19,410 bases of DNA from an uncultured Bacteroides sp. GTDB lineage: Bacteria; Bacteroidota; Bacteroidia; Bacteroidales; Bacteroidaceae. The notes beneath the pieces were generated by a model, which was not told where the DNA came from, ran no database searches, and was given only the letters and a program-made list of their open reading frames with translations. Numbering within the stretch: position 1 is the first letter of the stretch; each line of letters begins with the position of its first letter. The stretch spans positions 1 through 19,410 of the forward strand of contig CAJKDC010000054.1 of NCBI GenBank assembly GCA_905198575.1. Direction: 5' to 3'. The position numbers and the translations under genes were made by a program. This document shows positions 7,615 to 15,507 of this stretch, in pieces.

Positions 7615-8928
7615 ATGAATATAGCGATTGTAGGAACGGGATACGTGGGTCTTGTTTCGGGTACATGTTTTGCCGAAACAGGAGCAAATGTAGTTTGTAT
7701 TGATACGAATGCGCAGAAAATAGCAGATCTGCAAAAGGGAATCATTCCCATTTATGAGCCAGGACTGGAAAGTATGGTGGCCCGTAACGTGAAGGCTGGA
7801 CGCCTGCGCTTTTCTACATCTCTTGAAGAGTGTCTGGATGATGTAAGTATTGTATTCAGTGCTGTGGGAACTCCACCCGATGAAGATGGCAGTGCGGACT
7901 TGTCGTATGTATTGGAGGTAGCCCGTACCATCGGACGGAACATGAAGAAGTATGTGCTCGTTGTTACAAAGAGTACGGTGCCGGTAGGTACAGCCCAGAA
8001 AGTTAAACAGGCTATCCGCGAAGAATTGGACAAGCGGGGAGTTGACGTCGATTTTGATGTGGCATCTAACCCGGAATTTCTGAAGGAAGGAAATGCCATT
8101 GATGACTTTATGAGTCCGGACCGTGTGGTAGTCGGAGTGGAGTCGGAGCGTGCCAAGCAGTTGATGACGCGCTTGTATAAACCTTTCATGCTGGTCAATT
8201 TCCGTGTTATTTTTATGGATATTCCTTCGGCAGAAATGACAAAATATGCAGCCAACTCTATGCTGGCTACACGCATCAGTTTTATGAACGATATTGCCAA
8301 CTTGTGCGAACTGGTAGGTGCGGATGTGAATATGGTGCGGGCAGGTATCGGTTCAGACAGTCGTATCGGCCGTAAATTTTTGTATCCGGGTTGTGGATAC
8401 GGTGGCTCTTGCTTCCCGAAGGATGTAAAGGCACTGATAAAAACGGCCGAACAGAATGGTTATAACATGCGGGTATTGAAAGCTGTAGAAGAAGTGAATG
8501 AAAATCAGAAGATACTGTTATTTAATAAGTTAAGCAAATACTTTAAAGGAGAGCTTCAAGGTAAGATAATTGCCGTATGGGGACTGGCTTTCAAGCCGGA
8601 GACTGATGATATGCGTGAAGCTCCTTCGCTTGTTCTGATTCAGAAACTTCTCGAAGCAGGTTGCCACGTACGTGTGTACGATCCGGCAGCTATGAGTGAG
8701 TGTAAGCGTAGAATGGGGGATGTGGTATATTATGCATGCGATATGTACGATGCGTTATTGGATGCCGATGCTTTGTTGTTACTCACGGAGTGGAAGGAAT
8801 TCCGTCTGCCAGCTTGGGGCGTAATCAAGAAAACGATGAACTGTCCGGTAATATTCGATGGACGTAACATCTACGACAGCGAGGATTTGCACGCGCAGGG
8901 ATTTGAGTATTATTGTATCGGTAAATAA
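7615..8928 (+). CDS. ugd: UDP-glucose 6-dehydrogenase
   Basis: This enzyme oxidises UDP-glucose to UDP-glucuronate with 2 NAD+, supplying sugar for capsule or surface polysaccharide. The 437 residues match the family length. The NAD-binding loop VGTGYVGL (6-13) opens the protein. Further landmarks are STVPVGT (120-126), the EFLKEGNAID segment (154-163), K210 in EMTKYAAN, and catalytic C266 in GYGGSCFPKD. An in-frame extension back to 7465 exists, but it would run through the promoter region and encode a hydrophobic, non-family N-terminus, so the ATG at 7615 is chosen. UDP-N-acetylmannosamine dehydrogenase is a relative, but the GGSCFPKD block fits ugd better. A lipoprotein gene follows after 20 nt on the same strand and may be cotranscribed. 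No glycosyltransferase genes are near. Confidence 0.94.
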   Translation: MNIAIVGTGYVGLVSGTCFAETGANVVCIDTNAQKIADLQKGIIPIYEPGLESMVARNVKAGRLRFSTSLEECLDDVSIVFSAVGTPPDEDGSADLSYVLEVARTIGRNMKKYVLVVTKSTVPVGTAQKVKQAIREELDKRGVDVDFDVASNPEFLKEGNAIDDFMSPDRVVVGVESERAKQLMTRLYKPFMLVNFRVIFMDIPSAEMTKYAANSMLATRISFMNDIANLCELVGADVNMVRAGIGSDSRIGRKFLYPGCGYGGSCFPKDVKALIKTAEQNGYNMRVLKAVEEVNENQKILLFNKLSKYFKGELQGKIIAVWGLAFKPETDDMREAPSLVLIQKLLEAGCHVRVYDPAAMSECKRRMGDVVYYACDMYDALLDADALLLLTEWKEFRLPAWGVIKKTMNCPVIFDGRNIYDSEDLHAQGFEYYCIGK

Positions 8929-8948
8929 AAAGGGAGTGAGGTATAGGC

Positions 8949-9761
8949 ATGAAGTTATTAACTGGAAAGATAGGATTTTTACTGTTGCCGGTTGTCTTGG
9001 CTGGCTGTGGACAGCAGGCAGTTAGAGAGCAGCAGGAAATGCAGGAGGCAGACAGGCAGTCGCATGCTTATTTGCAAGGTGTCTGGGTAGATAATACGAC
9101 CGAAGTTCCTGTCTTCCGTATTGAAGGTGATACGGTTTATTATCCTGATGCATTACGGGCAGCTTCGTATTTTGAAGTGAAAGGAGATACGTTTACTACG
9201 TATGGCGGACAGGTTACGGCTTATTATATGGAACGCTTGTCAGATGGCTATTTGACGTTGCGTTCATCCGGAGGAGATTTAATCTCTTTGTATAAATCGG
9301 ATAATGATAGCTACGACAGTCTGGCATTTACTCCTTCTGATGCGGATATAGAACCGGAAGAACCGCAGGTTATTGAAAAGGACTCGGTTGTAATGTTCGA
9401 GGGCACGCGCTTCCGTGGATATGTCTATATCAATCCTTCGCAGATAAAGGTTATTCGCTCAGGCATTTCGCAGGAAGGTATGAGTGTGGATAATATTTAT
9501 TACGACAATATCATTCATATTTGTGTGTACAAAGGAAAGCAGCGGTTGTTTTCGAAAGATATATCCAAGCCGATGTTCAGTAGTGTGATACCGGAAAACT
9601 TCCTGAAAGTATCTATTTTGGAAGATATGGATTTTATGGGTGTCAATGAGGACGGATATAAATATAGAGCTACCGTTGGTGACCCAGAAGGTACGGCATG
9701 CTATTATGTGGATTTGTTGGTAGATAATGATGGAAATATCGATTATAAAATAAAGCAGTGA
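8949..9761 (+). CDS. Lipoprotein of unknown function (possibly DUF4738-like)
   Basis: This 270-residue protein has a lipoprotein signal peptide: a short basic start, a hydrophobic stretch (8-18) and the lipobox LAGC with lipidated C20. The residues after Cys (GQQAVRE) are not the acidic run typical of Bacteroidetes surface-export signals, so it may face the periplasm; that is inference. The mature part appears bipartite. Residues about 43-125 are rich in short beta-type segments, as in lipocalin-like or META-like folds. Residues about 145-270 resemble, from memory, Bacteroides proteins assigned to DUF4738. I recognise no enzyme motif. A good Shine-Dalgarno-like run (GGGAGTGAGG) precedes the ATG. 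It lies 20 nt after ugd. Its stop codon sits inside the left arm of the terminator that follows. Confidence 0.75.
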   Translation: MKLLTGKIGFLLLPVVLAGCGQQAVREQQEMQEADRQSHAYLQGVWVDNTTEVPVFRIEGDTVYYPDALRAASYFEVKGDTFTTYGGQVTAYYMERLSDGYLTLRSSGGDLISLYKSDNDSYDSLAFTPSDADIEPEEPQVIEKDSVVMFEGTRFRGYVYINPSQIKVIRSGISQEGMSVDNIYYDNIIHICVYKGKQRLFSKDISKPMFSSVIPENFLKVSILEDMDFMGVNEDGYKYRATVGDPEGTACYYVDLLVDNDGNIDYKIKQ

Positions 9762-9790
9762 ACTCAGGATGGGTTCACTGCTTTATTTTT
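9752..9790. terminator. Bidirectional intrinsic terminator between convergent genes
   Basis: A perfect 12-bp stem (AAAGCAGTGAAC at 9752-9763, GTTCACTGCTTT at 9773-9784) with a 9-nt loop is followed by ATTTTTATT. On the minus strand the hairpin is followed by ATTTTATAA, so it can serve both the lipoprotein gene and the DEAD-box helicase gene. Confidence 0.88.
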
Positions 9791-9825
9791 ATTAGGTGCT
9801 AATGGATAATTCTGTTTTTTTTCAG

Positions 9826-11085
9826 TTATTGCTTAGAAGCTTCTTCTGTTTTTCCTTTTGAAGTCGGCTTGCTGCTTTTACGGCCACGCTTACTGTTTCC
9901 TGAGCTGCGCTTGTTTTTCTTTGTTTTCTCTTTAGGCGCATATTCTGGTGTCTCACCAAGTTCTTCAGGTACTGGGAGCTTATAAATGTCTTTGCCTAGG
10001 AAATTCTCGATTGATTTAAATTTAGTCTGCTCTGCTTCACTTACGAATGTAATGGCGCAACCGTCATTATTGGCACGTGCGGTACGTCCGATTCGGTGAA
10101 CATAATCTTCGCTGTCGTGCGGTACATCGTAATTGATGACCAGACGGATATCGTCTATGTCAATACCTCTTGCTACGATATCGGTAGCTATCAGAATGTT
10201 GATTCTTCCGTTCTTGAATTCGTGCATGATTTCTTCGCGCTGGCTTTGATCAAGATCTGAGTGCATTTCACCAACATTCATGTGCATACGTTTCAGTGCC
10301 TTGGTAATTTCCTTAACCTTCAGCTTGGAAGATGCAAAGAGAATCACTCTTTCGGGTACCTGAGTTTCAAACAGCGATTGTATAATGGCTAATTTCTGCT
10401 GCTCATAGCAAATGTAAGCTGCTTGAATGATTTTTTCTGCCGGCTTAGATACGGCCAGTTTTACTTCTACTGGATCGGTCAGGATGGTTTGGGCCAATTG
10501 CTGAATCTTGGCAGGCATGGTTGCAGAGAACATGATGGTCTGTCTTTCCTTCGGCAGCAGTTTTACAATCTGCATGATGTCATCGGCAAATCCCATATCG
10601 AGCATACGGTCGGCCTCATCGAGAATGAAGAAAGATACTTTCGAAAGGTCTACATATCCCAGATTGATGTGGCTGATCAATCGTCCCGGTGTGGCGATCA
10701 CCATATCAGCTCCCAGTGTAAGTCCTTTTTTCTCTTGTTCAAACCGTGCACCGTCGTTACCGCCATATACAGCTACGCTTGAAATCGGCATGAAGTAAGA
10801 AAAGCCTTCCATCTGTTGGTCAATTTGTTGTGCCAGTTCGCGGGTAGGTGACATCACAATGCAGTTGATGGCATCTTCAGGGTATCCACCCTTGCTCAGC
10901 TGGTTAATAACTGGCAACAGATATGCTGCCGTCTTGCCGGTTCCCGTTTGTGCTACACCTATCAGGTCGTGCCCTTCCAGAATGACCGGAATTGTTTTCT
11001 CTTGCACTGGAGTACATGTTTGGAAATTCATGGCATCCAGTGCATCCAGCACGCAGTCTTCTAAGTTTAGTTCAGAAAAATCCAT
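9826..11085 (-). CDS. DEAD-box RNA helicase, RhlE/DeaD type
   Basis: This ATP-dependent RNA helicase probably acts in ribosome assembly, mRNA turnover or cold adaptation. All core motifs are present in order: Q motif (about 21-28, with F21 and Q28), AQTGTGKT (45-52), PTRELAQQ (80-87), TPGR (132-135), DEAD (156-159), SAT (187-189), ATDIVARGID (300-309) and HRIGRTAR (330-337). The last 35 or so residues (385-419) form a Lys/Arg/Ser-rich tail, as often seen in RhlE-type enzymes where it binds RNA. The length of 419 is normal. It follows serB after a 28-nt gap and is probably cotranscribed. It converges on the ugd-lipoprotein unit. The exact paralogue name cannot be given, as Bacteroides carry several. 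Confidence 0.93.
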   Translation of the reverse strand: MDFSELNLEDCVLDALDAMNFQTCTPVQEKTIPVILEGHDLIGVAQTGTGKTAAYLLPVINQLSKGGYPEDAINCIVMSPTRELAQQIDQQMEGFSYFMPISSVAVYGGNDGARFEQEKKGLTLGADMVIATPGRLISHINLGYVDLSKVSFFILDEADRMLDMGFADDIMQIVKLLPKERQTIMFSATMPAKIQQLAQTILTDPVEVKLAVSKPAEKIIQAAYICYEQQKLAIIQSLFETQVPERVILFASSKLKVKEITKALKRMHMNVGEMHSDLDQSQREEIMHEFKNGRINILIATDIVARGIDIDDIRLVINYDVPHDSEDYVHRIGRTARANNDGCAITFVSEAEQTKFKSIENFLGKDIYKLPVPEELGETPEYAPKEKTKKNKRSSGNSKRGRKSSKPTSKGKTEEASKQ

Positions 11086-11113
11086 TATTATTCGTTCAAG
11101 TCAATATACATTA

Positions 11114-12346
11114 TTATAATTTGCCCCGCTCTTCCAGATACGAGTCTTTAAATCCCAAGAAGTACAGTACACCGTCCAGGCCGATGGTATTGATGGATTG
11201 TTGGGCGTTGGCTACTACCTTTGGCTTGGCATGGAAGGCTATACCCAATCCGGCTACAGAAAGCATGGGGAGGTCGTTGGCTCCGTCGCCTACAGCAATT
11301 GTTTGTGCAATGTCTACCTTCTCTACCTGAGCAATGAGCTTCAGCAATTCTGCTTTTCGTTTTCCGTCTACGATTTCACCCACATGGCGTCCTGTCAGTT
11401 TCCCGTCTTCTATTTCCAGTTCGTTGGCATAAACATAATCCAAGCCGAACTTATCCTTCAGGTAGTTGCCAAAGTAGGTAAATCCACCCGAAAGGATTGC
11501 TATCTTGTATCCGTACTTTTTCAGTACATACATCAGTCGCTCTACTCCTTCGGTGATAGGCAAGTTGTGTGCGATGTCTTCCATAACACTCACATCCAGT
11601 CCTTTGAGCAAAGCAACGCGCTCCTTAAAGCTTTCGATGAAATCGATTTCTCCACGCATGGCCCGCTCCGTAATGGCTTTAACCTGGTTACCAACACCGG
11701 CGCGCATAGCCAGTTCATCAATCACTTCTGTTTCGATCAAGGTAGAATCCATATCAAAACAGATCAGGCGGCGCATACGGCGGTACATATTATCCAGCTG
11801 GAACGAGAAGTCCATCGATAAGTCGCTGCTCAGCTTCATGAGCTGTCTTTGCATTTCTTCCCGGTTCCGCGGAGTACCTCTTACTGACAATTCGATGCAT
11901 GCACGCACGTTTGCTTTGTGCTCATCCAGTGGGATACGTCCTGTCAGTCGCTTTATGGAATCGATATTCAGCCCTTGTTCTGTGAGGATGCGTGAAGCAC
12001 CAGAAATTTGTTTGGCCGTAAGCTTGCGTCCCAGCAGGGTAAGGATATATCTGTTTTTTCCCTGCATACCTACCCATTCATTGTATTCGTTTTTATCGAT
12101 GGGATAGAAACGAAGGTTTATACCGAGGGAGGAAGTCTTGAAAAGCAGGTCTTTCATGATGAAACCCGATGTATCCGACTGGCATTTGAACAAGATACCC
12201 AGCGACAAAGCACTGTGAATATCAGCCTGGCCGATATCCAGTATCGTTACATCGTATTCAGAAAGGATTTCTGTAATTGTTGCGGTCAGACCCGGTCGGT
12301 CAAGCCCACTAATCCATATCAAAATAAGTTCTGTACTCGTATCCAT
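11114..12346 (-). CDS. serB: Phosphoserine phosphatase with two ACT-like domains
   Basis: SerB removes phosphate from L-phosphoserine, the last step of serine synthesis. The 410-residue protein has two ACT-type regulatory regions (about 5-80 and 97-165), then a HAD phosphatase domain. Catalytic residues with this start: DMDST (D198 nucleophile, D200 acid), SGG (286-288), the GKRK lysine segment (around 328-331) and GDGAND (353-358). The ACT pair suggests amino-acid feedback, by analogy with mycobacterial SerB. A TTG 21 nt upstream in frame would lie inside a -7 promoter-like box, so the ATG at 12346 is the better start. It is first of a two-gene unit with the helicase and divergent from the small thioredoxin-fold gene. 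Confidence 0.94.
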   Translation of the reverse strand: MDTSTELILIWISGLDRPGLTATITEILSEYDVTILDIGQADIHSALSLGILFKCQSDTSGFIMKDLLFKTSSLGINLRFYPIDKNEYNEWVGMQGKNRYILTLLGRKLTAKQISGASRILTEQGLNIDSIKRLTGRIPLDEHKANVRACIELSVRGTPRNREEMQRQLMKLSSDLSMDFSFQLDNMYRRMRRLICFDMDSTLIETEVIDELAMRAGVGNQVKAITERAMRGEIDFIESFKERVALLKGLDVSVMEDIAHNLPITEGVERLMYVLKKYGYKIAILSGGFTYFGNYLKDKFGLDYVYANELEIEDGKLTGRHVGEIVDGKRKAELLKLIAQVEKVDIAQTIAVGDGANDLPMLSVAGLGIAFHAKPKVVANAQQSINTIGLDGVLYFLGFKDSYLEERGKL

Positions 12347-12364
12347 CTTGCATGATTTATCTTG

Positions 12365-12372
12365 CAAATTTA
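12365..12372 (-). promoter_or_regulatory. -7 box of serB
   Basis: TAAATTTG matches the Bacteroides TANNTTTG box 18 nt before the serB ATG at 12346, implying a very short leader. No clear -33 TTTG at the usual spacing. The match decides against the upstream TTG start. Confidence 0.4.
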
Positions 12373-12395
12373 TGAATTTTAATTGTATTTTCCTT

Positions 12396-12418
12396 GTGAA
12401 ATATTATTTCTTTTTCAC
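12396..12418. repeat. Inverted repeat in the serB/thioredoxin-fold intergenic region
   Basis: GTGAAA, an 11-nt spacer and TTTCAC form an inverted repeat between the two divergent start regions. Its position, 24 bp upstream of the serB -7 box and about 50 bp upstream of the other gene's -33 box, would suit an operator. It is short and in AT-rich DNA, so chance is possible. Confidence 0.25.
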
Positions 12419-12467
12419 GATGAAAAGGGTTATTTTATGCTATATAACATAGTTTTTGAGGTTTTTT

Positions 12468-12499
12468 CTTGGTGGTCCCTCAGAAAAAGAGTACCTTTG
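12468..12499 (+). promoter_or_regulatory. Candidate promoter of the thioredoxin-fold gene
   Basis: TACCTTTG (12492-12499) matches TANNTTTG exactly, with CTTG (12468-12471) 20 nt upstream. The expected start near 12506 leaves a leader of about 105 nt before the ATG at 12612. Confidence 0.5.
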
Positions 12500-12505
12500 T
12501 CGCAG

Positions 12506-12611
12506 ATTTCCAAACAGATAGTACTTTTAGGAGTACATTCAGACAATGTTCCGGGGAGGAGATTACTGTTTTCAGGGCAGTCCCGGATAGTATTTACCAA
12601 AATCGAATTAC
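12506..12611 (+). other. Long structured 5' leader of the thioredoxin-fold gene
   Basis: The roughly 105-nt leader holds a small hairpin (GTACT/AGTAC, 12521-12536) and a second possible stem (TCCGGG with CCCGGA, about 12550-12588). A short ATG frame of 14 codons starts at 12546, just before a GGGGAGGAG run. Nothing matches a riboswitch class I recognise. The boundaries rest on the inferred promoter. Confidence 0.3.
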
Positions 12612-13106
12612 ATGACAAAAAGTGTAAAGTGGATTTTTGTTGTATTAGTTTTTAGTTCCTTGATTTCTTTTTCATTTGTAGGAAAAGACACCCCGACGGA
12701 GGGGGTGACAGTAGGAGATAAGGCTCCTGCATTTACACTCCGTAACAACGAGCAAATGCTCACCTCGCAACAATTGAAAGGCAGTTATGTACTGCTGAGT
12801 TTTTGGGCCAGCTATGATGCTGCATCGCGCACTCAGAATGCCATACTGAGTCATGCAGCTCAACAATGTGGCAATGTAAAAATGGTTTCGGTTTCATTCG
12901 ACGAATACAAGTCGGTGTTTGATGAAACCGTTCGAAAAGACCAGATTGATTCTGAAAACTGTTTTTGGGAACAAGAAGGTCGTGATTCTAAACTGTATCG
13001 CTCTTTCAGACTCGAAAAAGGGCTGAAGAATTTTCTTTTGGACGACAAGGGTGTAATCGTCGCCAAAAATGTTACAGTGTCGGATTTGTCTGCTTTTTTG
13101 AATTGA
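12612..13106 (+). CDS. Exported thioredoxin-fold protein lacking CXXC
   Basis: This 164-residue protein has an N-terminal hydrophobic signal or anchor (about 7-22) and a thioredoxin/TlpA-like domain from about 33 (VGDKAPAFTL) to the end. The family active-site block WASWCxxC is here WASYDAAS (65-72), with Asp69 and Ser72 in place of the two cysteines. The residue aligned with the cis-proline is Leu138 (GLKNFLLDDKG). The two remaining cysteines, C86 and C117, are not in a CXXC arrangement. The protein is therefore unlikely to do dithiol exchange; a binding or scaffolding role in the periplasm is inference. The frame is intact with a normal stop, so it is not an obvious pseudogene. It is a single-gene unit with its own promoter and strong downstream terminators, divergent from serB. 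Confidence 0.85.
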   Translation: MTKSVKWIFVVLVFSSLISFSFVGKDTPTEGVTVGDKAPAFTLRNNEQMLTSQQLKGSYVLLSFWASYDAASRTQNAILSHAAQQCGNVKMVSVSFDEYKSVFDETVRKDQIDSENCFWEQEGRDSKLYRSFRLEKGLKNFLLDDKGVIVAKNVTVSDLSAFLN

Positions 13107-13175
13107 GAAAGTTTGATAACCCATTTATGCTTCTGGCATCTTCAAGAAGCAACTAATAAAAATACAACAAAAATG

Positions 13176-13212
13176 AAAGCCGCAGTATCTGTATCGGATG
13201 CTGCGGCTTTTT
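13176..13212 (+). terminator. Strong intrinsic terminator after the thioredoxin-fold gene
   Basis: A 14-bp stem (13176-13189 with 13197-13210; one T-G wobble) with a 7-nt loop is followed by T's (run TTTTT at 13208-13212). On the minus strand a broken T-run (CATTTTTG) follows, so it may also help end the lon-tgt-lpt transcript. Confidence 0.88.
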
Positions 13213-13227
13213 CGATGTATCAGCGTT

Positions 13228-13248
13228 AGGCTTGGAAAAGCCTTTTTT
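13228..13248 (+). terminator. Second, tandem intrinsic terminator
   Basis: AGGCTT (13228-13233), loop GGAA and AAGCCT (13238-13243) form a 6-bp hairpin followed by TTTTT on the plus strand. It lies 15 nt after the first terminator and directly abuts the 3' end of the convergent permease gene. Confidence 0.65.
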
Positions 13249-13249
13249 G

Positions 13250-14359
13250 CTATTTGGGTGCTTTTCTGTACAGGTAGACGGCTATCACTGTGTACAGCAG
13301 ATTCGGAATCCAAACCGCTATGATAGGCGGCACATTTCCGTTGATGGCAAAGGTAGAGGATACCGTTTGGAAAAGGATATAAGAAAAGCTCAGTCCCAGA
13401 CCGATACCCAGATGCAGTCCCATTCCACCTTTGGTTTTCTTTGAAGAAAGCGACAGGCCAATGGTCGTCAGGATAAATGCGGCAAACGACATGGCGATGC
13501 GCTTGTGGTATTCAATTTCGAAAATCTTGATGTTGGCAAAACCGCGTTGTTTCTGCTTGGCGATATAGTCGCTCAGCTCGGCACTGGTCATGGTTTCCTG
13601 TTGTCCGCGCGTAATCAGGAAGTCCTGCGGCTCCATGGCGATAAGGGTATCCAGTTTGTCACCTTTCGTAATTTTCTCACGCATTCCGTCCATTTCACGA
13701 ATCATGTAGTTTCGTAACGTCCAGCGGTGAACCTTCGTTGTGTCGTATCGCGCGCTGCGGGCAGTAAGGTGTGCCACCAGCTTGTGGTCCTCAAACTTAT
13801 CCAGCGAAACACGGTAGGCCGTCTTGTTGTAATTGTCGAAACGGTCGATATAGGCTATTACTCCCGTATCTACCTCCAACTGGATGTTTTGGGCATAGTT
13901 GGTGGTTTTCTTTCCTTTATATAATTGTTCGAAACGCAATCGGGTGACACTTCCTTTCGGGATAACATACGATCCCAGCGAGTAAGTGACAATTGAAATG
14001 ACTGCCGCCGAAATCATATAAGGCCGCATCAGACGCCTGAAGCTCATTCCCGTAGAAAACATTGCAATGATTTCGGAATTTTCTGCCAGCTTGGAAGTAA
14101 AGAAAATCACGGCAATGAAGACAAACAGCGGACTGAACAAGTTGGAATAGTAGGGTACGAAATTCAGATAGTAATCAAATATAATGGCCTTTACCGGCGC
14201 ATTATACTTGATAAATCTGTCGATATTTTCGTTGATGTCGAATACAACGGCGATCGAAATAATCAGCGCAATGGCGAACACATACGTTCCCAGAAACTTG
14301 ACGATGATGTATCTGTCCAGCCTCTTCAACCATTTGCCGTGCTTAAAGAATTCCTTCAT
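13250..14359 (-). CDS. LptF/LptG family LPS-export permease (YjgP/YjgQ)
   Basis: LptF/G proteins are the membrane half of the LptB2FGC transporter that extracts lipopolysaccharide from the inner membrane and feeds the periplasmic bridge. The 369-residue protein shows the family topology: about three N-terminal helices (20-41, 62-88, 113-133), a large periplasmic beta-jellyroll-type region (about 134-285) and three C-terminal helices (289-306, 313-334, 344-364). The N-terminal segment RYIIVKFLGTYVFA and the glycine-rich loop before helix five are typical. It is the last gene of lon-tgt-permease, 9 nt after tgt. Whether it is LptF or LptG cannot be decided from one member; no lptB or lptC is near. 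Confidence 0.88.
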   Translation of the reverse strand: MKEFFKHGKWLKRLDRYIIVKFLGTYVFAIALIISIAVVFDINENIDRFIKYNAPVKAIIFDYYLNFVPYYSNLFSPLFVFIAVIFFTSKLAENSEIIAMFSTGMSFRRLMRPYMISAAVISIVTYSLGSYVIPKGSVTRLRFEQLYKGKKTTNYAQNIQLEVDTGVIAYIDRFDNYNKTAYRVSLDKFEDHKLVAHLTARSARYDTTKVHRWTLRNYMIREMDGMREKITKGDKLDTLIAMEPQDFLITRGQQETMTSAELSDYIAKQKQRGFANIKIFEIEYHKRIAMSFAAFILTTIGLSLSSKKTKGGMGLHLGIGLGLSFSYILFQTVSSTFAINGNVPPIIAVWIPNLLYTVIAVYLYRKAPK

Positions 14360-14368
14360 TATTCTAGG

Positions 14369-15505
14369 TTATAGTCTTGTTGATAAGCGTTTTACCATCA
14401 TTGGCTTCCAGGTAGAGAAGTCACCTTCGATGATGTGTTTCCGTGCTTCGCCCACTAGCCACAGATAGAATGCCAGATTATGGATGGATGCAATCTGCAT
14501 GGCCAGCAACTCCTGCGCATGGAAGAGGTGACGCAAGTAAGCCTTGCTGTACATGGTGTCCACGTACGATGCACCGTCTACTTCGATAGGCGAGTAATCC
14601 TTTTCCCATTTCTTGTTGCGCATGTTGATGATACCATCCTTGGTAAAGAGCATACCGTTTCGGCCGTTTCTGGTTGGCATCACACAGTCGAACATGTCCA
14701 CACCACGTTCGATACCTTCCAGAATATTCACCGGAGTACCTACTCCCATCAGGTAGCGCGGCTTGTCTTTAGGCAGAATCTCGTTCACTACCTCAATCAT
14801 TTCGTACATCACTTCTGTCGGTTCGCCCACTGCCAGTCCGCCGATGGCATTACCTTCGGCTTCTTTCGATGCGATGAACTCAGCCGACTGCCGGCGCAAG
14901 TCGGGGTATACACAACCCTGAACGATGGGGAAGAGTGCCTGATGATAGCCATACTTAGGTTCAGTCTCATTGAAGCGGGTGATGCAACGGTCCAGCCATC
15001 TGTGAGTCAGTGCCATTGATTTTTTTGCATACTCATAATCCGATGTTCCCGGCGCACATTCGTCGAAAGCCATCATGATATCAGCACCGATGGTACGTTC
15101 GATGTCCATTACTCTTTCCGGAGTAAACAGATGTTTCGAACCATCAATATGCGAGCGGAATTCTACACCTTCCTCACGCATCTTGCGGATGCCCGAAAGG
15201 GAGAAAACCTGGAAACCGCCACTGTCTGTCAGCATCGGTCGGTCAAAACCGTTGAACTTATGCAAGCCCCCGGCTCCCTCAATCACGTCAAGTCCCGGAC
15301 GGAGATAAAGATGATACGTATTGCCCAGGATAATCTGCGCTTTGATATCATCCTTGATTTCGTGCAGGTGCACACCCTTCACGCTTCCCAGTGTTCCCAC
15401 CGGCATGAAGATAGGAGTCTGTATCTGTCCGTGGTCGGTTGTAATCAGTCCGGCCCGCGCGTTTGAACGCGGGTCGGTATGTTGCAATTCGAATTTTAGC
15501 TTCAT
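14369..15505 (-). CDS. tgt: tRNA-guanine transglycosylase (queuine/preQ1), zinc ligands missing
   Basis: Tgt swaps guanine 34 in GUN-anticodon tRNAs (Asp, Asn, His, Tyr) for preQ1 during queuosine synthesis. The 378 residues carry the catalytic blocks: LTDSGGFQVFSL with D94, FPIVQG (192-197), GGLAVGE (222-228), and DMFDCVMPTRNGRNG, where D270 is the nucleophile by homology. In the C-terminal zinc subdomain the usual CXCXXC is replaced by G311, S313 and D316 (segment DGASYVDTMYS), while the fourth ligand, H342 in SIHNL, remains. From memory this substitution also occurs in related Bacteroidetes enzymes, so it is probably a lineage trait, not damage. The gene lies 2 nt downstream of lon and 9 nt upstream of the permease. 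Confidence 0.95.
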   Translation of the reverse strand: MKLKFELQHTDPRSNARAGLITTDHGQIQTPIFMPVGTLGSVKGVHLHEIKDDIKAQIILGNTYHLYLRPGLDVIEGAGGLHKFNGFDRPMLTDSGGFQVFSLSGIRKMREEGVEFRSHIDGSKHLFTPERVMDIERTIGADIMMAFDECAPGTSDYEYAKKSMALTHRWLDRCITRFNETEPKYGYHQALFPIVQGCVYPDLRRQSAEFIASKEAEGNAIGGLAVGEPTEVMYEMIEVVNEILPKDKPRYLMGVGTPVNILEGIERGVDMFDCVMPTRNGRNGMLFTKDGIINMRNKKWEKDYSPIEVDGASYVDTMYSKAYLRHLFHAQELLAMQIASIHNLAFYLWLVGEARKHIIEGDFSTWKPMMVKRLSTRL

Positions 15506-15507
15506 AT

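Noticed and set aside
12347..12367. A TTG start extending SerB by seven residues
   Set aside because: The TTG lies within the TAAATTTG promoter box, so it would probably not be transcribed.
12383..12655. A 90-codon plus-strand frame between serB and the thioredoxin-fold gene
   Set aside because: It starts upstream of the candidate promoter, overlaps the real gene's start in another frame and shows no domain.
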